A stretch of DNA of 9,558 bases, from NCBI GenBank assembly GCA_934668285.1, contig CAKUNB010000055.1, positions 1 to 9,558 of the forward strand, read 5' to 3'. Of this stretch, positions 6,011 to 9,558 are shown one piece after another. The notes beneath the pieces were generated by a model. It was given only the letters and a program-made list of their open reading frames with translations. It had not been told where the DNA came from and searched no databases. Origin of the DNA: an uncultured Oscillospiraceae bacterium (GTDB taxonomy: Bacteria; Bacillota; Clostridia; Oscillospirales; Oscillospiraceae). The translations under genes and the position numbers were made by a program. Each line of letters opens with the position of its first letter. Positions within the stretch are counted from its first letter, which is position 1.

Positions 6011-7404
6011 AATTTACATGGAAAATGATCGTCGCGGTGACGATCCTGCTTGCGCTGGCGCTCTCGCTCGGCAGCTATCTGCTGGTGAGCGACGCGTTCT
6101 CCGCGCAGCTCGACGCGGCGATCGAGGACAGCCAGAAGGATCTGCGGATGTTCACGCTGACGGTGCAGGCGCTCGTCGTCGGGCAGAGCGTGTTTTCGTT
6201 CCAGAAGCAGCCGGACGAGCTGCTGCAAAGCATCCTGCGCGAGGGCAATCTGAGCCAGAGCTATCAGTTCCGCGTGACGGATGCGGAGGGACAGCTGATC
6301 TACCTGACCAGCGGCATTGCACTGCTGCCGACGGGAGAATGTGGTGACACGCTGGAAACGACCGTCGTGCGGCACGGGGAGCTGATTTATCTGCTCTCAC
6401 GACAGAAGACGACGCTGCTCGACAAGACCTACACGATGGAGGTCTGCGAGGAAGCGACTGCGGTTTTTACGGCGGCGCAGGACAATCTGCACCGCAGCCG
6501 CCTGATCATGGCGGCAATTCTCGTGGCCTGCACCCTGATCACCTCGCTCTTTACCGTGGTGCTGACGCGCCCCATCCGCCGCATCTCGCGGACGGCGAAG
6601 CAGTTCTCCGCCGGTCACTATGAGCGGCGCGTCTCCGTGCGCTCGAAGGACGAGCTGGGGCAGCTGGCGCAGGATTTTAACGCGATGGCAGACTCGTTGG
6701 AGCATAAGATCTGGGAGCTGAACGACGCCGTCGAGCGGCAGAAGGAGTTTACCGCCAGCTTTGCCCATGAGCTGAAAACCCCGCTCACGTCCGTCATCGG
6801 CTACGCCGACACCCTCCGCAGCCGCCAGCTTCCGCCGCGGCTGCAAATGGACGCGGCGAACTATATTTTTAAGGAGGGCAGGCGTCTCGAGGCGATGTCC
6901 TTTGCACTGCTGGACCTGTTCGCGCTGGAAAAGGAGGCGCCGGAGCTGCTGCCGTGCAGCATTCTGCGCCTTGTGCAGGAGACGGCGGAGAGCGCCATGT
7001 ACCTTCTGCGCCAGAAGCATATTTCCCTGGAAATCCGCGTGGAGGACTGCTCGCTGCCGCTGGCGGCGGAGCTGTTCAAGACGCTGCTGTATAATTTGAT
7101 CGATAATGCGCGAAAGGCCTCCGATGAGGGCAGCGCAATTTTTCTCCGCGGTGCTCGGACGGAGGAGGGCTACCGCCTGAGTGTGATCGACCGCGGGCGC
7201 GGCATCCCCGCCGACCAGCTCAAGCGCATTACGGAGCCATTTTACATGGTCGATAAATCCCGCGCCAGAGCTGAGGGCGGCGCAGGTCTGGGTCTCGCCC
7301 TCTGCCGGAAGATCGCTGAGGTGCACCACGCGCAGCTTTCCTTCCGCAGCGAGGAGGGAAAGGGGACAGCGGTCACGCTGACGTTTGGAGGTGAGGGAGC
7401 ATGA
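6007..7404 (+). CDS. Membrane sensor histidine kinase
   Basis: This 465-residue partner kinase has one N-terminal membrane helix (about residues 7-27), an extracytoplasmic sensor region of about 135 residues, a second helix (about 165-187) and a HAMP linker (about 188-240). The HisKA domain has phospho-acceptor H254 in FAHELKTP. The ATPase domain has an N box with N363 and N367 (LYNLIDNARK), a G1 box D395-G399 (DRGRG), an F box (EPFYMVDKSRAR) and a G2 box (GGAGLGL, 424-430). All catalytic boxes are present. I do not recognise the sensor region. The start is TTG at 6007, overlapping the regulator stop (TTGA), with GGAGG at 5995-5999 placed 7 nt upstream. The next in-frame ATG, at 6025, would cut into the first membrane helix. 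It is coupled to the following gene by ATGA. Confidence 0.95.
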   Translation: MKFTWKMIVAVTILLALALSLGSYLLVSDAFSAQLDAAIEDSQKDLRMFTLTVQALVVGQSVFSFQKQPDELLQSILREGNLSQSYQFRVTDAEGQLIYLTSGIALLPTGECGDTLETTVVRHGELIYLLSRQKTTLLDKTYTMEVCEEATAVFTAAQDNLHRSRLIMAAILVACTLITSLFTVVLTRPIRRISRTAKQFSAGHYERRVSVRSKDELGQLAQDFNAMADSLEHKIWELNDAVERQKEFTASFAHELKTPLTSVIGYADTLRSRQLPPRLQMDAANYIFKEGRRLEAMSFALLDLFALEKEAPELLPCSILRLVQETAESAMYLLRQKHISLEIRVEDCSLPLAAELFKTLLYNLIDNARKASDEGSAIFLRGARTEEGYRLSVIDRGRGIPADQLKRITEPFYMVDKSRARAEGGAGLGLALCRKIAEVHHAQLSFRSEEGKGTAVTLTFGGEGA

Positions 7405-8195
7405 AGCGCTTTTGGTGGCTGCTGCCGACGCTTGCGGTGCTGGTGGGCGCGTTCCTGCTGCCGGATCTGCTGCTGTCGGCGAAGGAGAAGCGCATGGAAA
7501 GCCGCGTTTTTGCCTCTGCGGATGTCACGCCGACGTGGCAGGGAACCGGTGCAAGCCTCTCTATGGGCGAGAAGCTCGCCCTGATGTCACGGATGGAAAG
7601 CGCCGTGCAATATGACTTCGGCGTTATAACCGACGACAAGGAGGTGCGCCAGCACTACCACGACGAGCTGTACACGTTGAAGGAGGAGAAGCTGATCAGC
7701 CCCGGCGTCTACGACTGGCTGCTTTACTATGAGGAGTTGGAGATCAGCAAGGCCGTCCTGCTGGATATGGAGCAGGGGGAGAGCCTCTCGATGTACCGCG
7801 TGCAGTATTATGACGGGACAACGCACGTGCTGCTTGACGCGCAGACCTATAAGCTGCTCGGCATCGTTCTGAACGCCTATGAGCCGCAGGTCGTGGACAG
7901 CGAGGCGGGGCTGCTGTTTGACGACCATGTCTACATCGGCGCGCCCAAATGGGACGTGTACTACGGTGCGGAGCAGGTGGGCAAGTCCGACACATGGCTG
8001 TTCCGTACCCCTGACGGCGACGACTATTACCTCTACGCACGGAGCTTCCGCGTTGACGGGATCGACCTCGGCGTTACGCTGCACTACAGCGGCGTGATGC
8101 AAACGCTGACGTGGCGCATTGACTCGGCGGAAAATGTAGCGTGGGTGCTCACCGGCGAGTTTTCAGACGATGCCTCCGGCGAAATAGCGCCGTGA
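7401..8195 (+). CDS. Membrane-anchored extracytoplasmic protein of unknown function, coupled to the two-component genes
   Basis: I do not recognise this 264-residue protein. It has a short positive N-terminus (MKR), one hydrophobic segment (about residues 4-26) that is a signal anchor or uncleaved signal peptide, and a strand-rich extracytoplasmic domain full of Tyr and Asp (for example VYDWLLYYEELE and DGDDYYLYARSF). It has no cysteine at all, so it is not a lipoprotein and forms no disulfides. The ATG overlaps the kinase stop (ATGA), and GGAGGTGA (7387-7394), a near-perfect anti-16S match, precedes it. The obligatory coupling suggests an accessory role, such as a kinase regulator in the manner of YycH/YycI or a target of the same stress response. 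No homology to those proteins is claimed. Its stop codon TGA is also the first three bases of the first downstream operator repeat. Confidence 0.85.
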   Translation: MKRFWWLLPTLAVLVGAFLLPDLLLSAKEKRMESRVFASADVTPTWQGTGASLSMGEKLALMSRMESAVQYDFGVITDDKEVRQHYHDELYTLKEEKLISPGVYDWLLYYEELEISKAVLLDMEQGESLSMYRVQYYDGTTHVLLDAQTYKLLGIVLNAYEPQVVDSEAGLLFDDHVYIGAPKWDVYYGAEQVGKSDTWLFRTPDGDDYYLYARSFRVDGIDLGVTLHYSGVMQTLTWRIDSAENVAWVLTGEFSDDASGEIAP

Positions 8196-8232
8196 TACAA
8201 CTCTGATACATTCCTGCGCCAATCGTGATGCA
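8193..8232 (+). promoter_or_regulatory. Putative response-regulator operator upstream of the FemX-like gene: four units at 11-bp pitch
   Basis: TGATACA (8193-8199), TGATACA (8204-8210), a degenerate TGCGCCA (8215-8221, four of seven matching TGATRCA) and TGATGCA (8226-8232) are spaced exactly 11 bp apart. The same heptamer and pitch occur in front of the response regulator. The last unit ends 9 bp before an extended -10 that lacks a -35. That is the arrangement of activator-dependent promoters of the PhoB type. The first unit begins with the TGA stop of the preceding gene. Confidence 0.75.
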
Positions 8233-8238
8233 ATCGCA

Positions 8239-8247
8239 TGGTATAAC
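8239..8247 (+). promoter_or_regulatory. Extended -10 of the FemX-like gene promoter
   Basis: TGG-TATAAC gives an extended -10 with five of six matches to TATAAT. At 17 bp upstream the sequence is CCAATC, so there is no usable -35. The predicted start is near 8254. A missing -35 with in-phase repeats upstream argues for activation by the response regulator. Read-through from the three-gene operon is also possible, since no terminator is seen between 8195 and 8275. Confidence 0.6.
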
Positions 8248-8275
8248 ATCCTTGTTCTAAGGGAGGATGTTATCT

Positions 8276-9331
8276 ATGATCGAACGAGTTGCGTTGGACA
8301 CCGCTGCGGCACTGGACGCTTTTGTGGAGGAAAACGGGAGCTTTCTGCAAAGCTCCCTCTGGGGGCGCGTGAAGTCGGACTGGGGCTGGTTCGGGCTGAT
8401 CTGCCGCGACGCGCGCGGCGAGATTCGCGGAACGATGGCGCTGCTGGAGCACCGGCTGCACGGCGTGAATCGCTGCCTGCTGTATGCCCCGCGCGGGCCG
8501 GTCGCGCTGGATAACGCGACTGCTGCGGAGCTTCTGATTGCTGCGCGGGCGCTCGGAAAGGAGCGCAAGGCATATCTTCTGCGCATTGATCCGGCTATTG
8601 ATGAGGCCGACGCGGAGCAAATCGCGCTGCTGCAAAAGAGCGGCTACCGCCGGAAGACTGCAACGGATTTTTCCCTGTTTCAGGCGCGGTATAATTATGT
8701 GATCGACCTGACCGGCCAGACACCGGAGACGCTGCTGATACGCTACCATCCGTCCATGCGGCGGAATGTCCGGCTGGCACAGCAGAATGGATTGGAAATT
8801 TGTCACGGGAGTGTTCTGGACTTGCCGGATTTTTGCCGGATGATGGCGCAGACCGCAAAAAAGAACGGCTTTTCGCCCCGACCGGAGCGGTATTTTCACG
8901 ATATTTTAACGCAGATGCCGAAAAATGCGACGCTTTATCTTGCAAGGAATAACGGACAGACGATCGCGGCGACGATTATGGTTCGCTATGGGACGACGGC
9001 ATCGTTTTTCTACGGCTGTTCTGACAACGCGTACCTGTATCTGCACCCGAATGAGATTCTGCAATATAAAATGCAGTGCGACGCGATTGAAAACGGCTGC
9101 AACCGGTTCGATCTGCGCGGCGTGGAGGGAGAGCCGGTCGAAGCGAACTCGAAATTCGGTCTGCATTGCTATAAAATGAAATTCGGCGCAGCGCTGGTGC
9201 GCTACGCCGGAGAGTTTGATATGATACTTGACCCTATTGCTAATATGTTAGTGGGAATCAAAAATATACCGCTACAGTTTAATCAGAGGCACGCGAAAGC
9301 AGCTCGTTCAGAAGCTCCTGCGGTGTGTTGA
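8276..9331 (+). CDS. FemAB/FemX-family peptidoglycan branching aminoacyltransferase
   Basis: This 351-residue cytosolic, membrane-associated enzyme family transfers amino acids from aminoacyl-tRNA to the peptidoglycan precursor lipid II to start or extend interpeptide bridges. Seen in sequence: the N-terminal GNAT-like half with FLQSSLWGRVK (residues 23-33), LLYAPRGPV (68-76) and RIDP; the family's basic stretch YHPSMRRNVRLAQQNGLEI (157-175); and the second half with FFYGCSDNAYLYLHPNEILQYKMQ, FDLRGVEG (258-265) and KFGLHCYKMKFGA. Length is close to FemX/MurM-type proteins. No long coiled-coil arm is visible, so it may lack the helical arm seen in FemA. The ATG at 8276 is chosen because GGGAGG (8261-8266) sits 9 nt upstream; an in-frame ATG at 8267 abuts that site. 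The C-terminal 17 codons overlap the convergent HAD gene. The amino acid added is unknown. Confidence 0.9.
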   Translation: MIERVALDTAAALDAFVEENGSFLQSSLWGRVKSDWGWFGLICRDARGEIRGTMALLEHRLHGVNRCLLYAPRGPVALDNATAAELLIAARALGKERKAYLLRIDPAIDEADAEQIALLQKSGYRRKTATDFSLFQARYNYVIDLTGQTPETLLIRYHPSMRRNVRLAQQNGLEICHGSVLDLPDFCRMMAQTAKKNGFSPRPERYFHDILTQMPKNATLYLARNNGQTIAATIMVRYGTTASFFYGCSDNAYLYLHPNEILQYKMQCDAIENGCNRFDLRGVEGEPVEANSKFGLHCYKMKFGAALVRYAGEFDMILDPIANMLVGIKNIPLQFNQRHAKAARSEAPAVC

Positions 9332-9557
9332 AAATTTCAGAGACACCGGCGTCATGCAGCTCCTGCGCCGAACGGAATCCCCAGCCGACACTCAGGCAGG
9401 GGATTCCTGCGTTTTTGGCGGTCTGCACGTCGACCTCGGAGTCGCCGACGTACACGCTGGTTTCGGCTGCGCTGCCGAGCTTCCTCAGCGCAGCCAGCGG
9501 CATATCCGGCCACGGCTTTCGCCGCAGCTCCGCCGACTCGCCGAAGGCAAACGGGAC
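9279..9557 (-). CDS. HAD-family hydrolase, phosphoglycolate-phosphatase-like, C-terminal part (5' end outside window)
   Basis: The frame is open to the window edge, and 92 C-terminal residues are visible. The motif III lysine is in ELRRKPWPDM, and motif IV is VYVGDSEVDVQTAKNAG, carrying the two magnesium-binding aspartates, followed by the typical GIPCLSVGWGFRSAQEL and a C-terminal NTPQELLNELL. This matches the Gph/PGMB branch of HAD phosphatases (KPxPD and GDSxVD). The nucleophile motif and cap domain lie outside the window, so the substrate cannot be judged. The TAA at 9281-9279 places its end 53 bp inside the convergent femX-like gene. No terminator hairpin is evident between the two. Confidence 0.9.
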   Translation of the reverse strand, partial: VPFAFGESAELRRKPWPDMPLAALRKLGSAAETSVYVGDSEVDVQTAKNAGIPCLSVGWGFRSAQELHDAGVSEIFNTPQELLNELLSRASD

Positions 9558-9558
9558 C

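Noticed and set aside
6397..7329. A 310-codon open frame on the minus strand
   Set aside because: It is antisense to the histidine kinase, whose catalytic boxes are all intact. The Gln/Arg/His/Leu-rich translation is a shadow pattern.
8267..8275. Earlier ATG start for the FemX-like gene
   Set aside because: It directly abuts GGGAGG, leaving no spacer for initiation. ATG at 8276 has a 9-nt spacer.

Overview
The window looks like chromosomal DNA of a moderately GC-rich, Gram-positive anaerobe of the class Clostridia, most likely an Oscillospiraceae/Ruminococcaceae-type gut bacterium. This rests on the B. subtilis-type EF-P signature, the pairing of an M24 X-Pro peptidase with EF-P, a CD1247-type acidic zinc-ribbon gene, a FemAB/FemX peptidoglycan-branching enzyme, strong GGAGG ribosome binding sites, and a dispersed ATTGC...GCAAT palindromic repeat. 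The taxonomic placement is an inference; there is no rRNA or tRNA gene to confirm it.

Region 1 (1-1362) holds the 3' part of a KtrB-type K+ channel subunit followed by its RCK gating subunit KtrA. Convergent to them (1355-2002, minus strand) is an unrecognised protein with a TTG start. Its 5' end overlaps the promoter of the next block.

Region 2 (2003-4856) is a housekeeping block on the plus strand. It contains a YqeG-type HAD phosphatase coupled by ATGA to an M24 X-Pro aminopeptidase, then EF-P with its own promoter, then the CD1247-type zinc-ribbon protein, and ends in a 13-bp terminator hairpin. The peptidase and EF-P both deal with proline-containing sequences, one after and one during translation.

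Region 3 (4857-5246) is a short accessory gap with a dispersed palindromic repeat, a 57-residue membrane protein and a GC-rich hairpin.

Region 4 (5248-9331) is the most interesting part. A translationally coupled operon encodes an OmpR/PhoB-family response regulator, a sensor histidine kinase and a cysteine-free membrane-anchored extracytoplasmic protein. It is followed by a FemX-like peptidoglycan branching transferase. In-phase direct repeats of a TGATRCA heptamer, spaced exactly 11 bp, occur at both ends of the three-gene operon: three units in front of the regulator (5301-5329) and four units, one degenerate, in front of femX (8193-8232). The second array starts inside the stop codon of the third gene and sits just upstream of an extended -10 that has no -35. 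The simplest reading is that the regulator binds both sites, controlling its own operon and activating a cell-wall gene. The window ends in a convergent, partial HAD phosphatase gene (9279-9557, minus strand).
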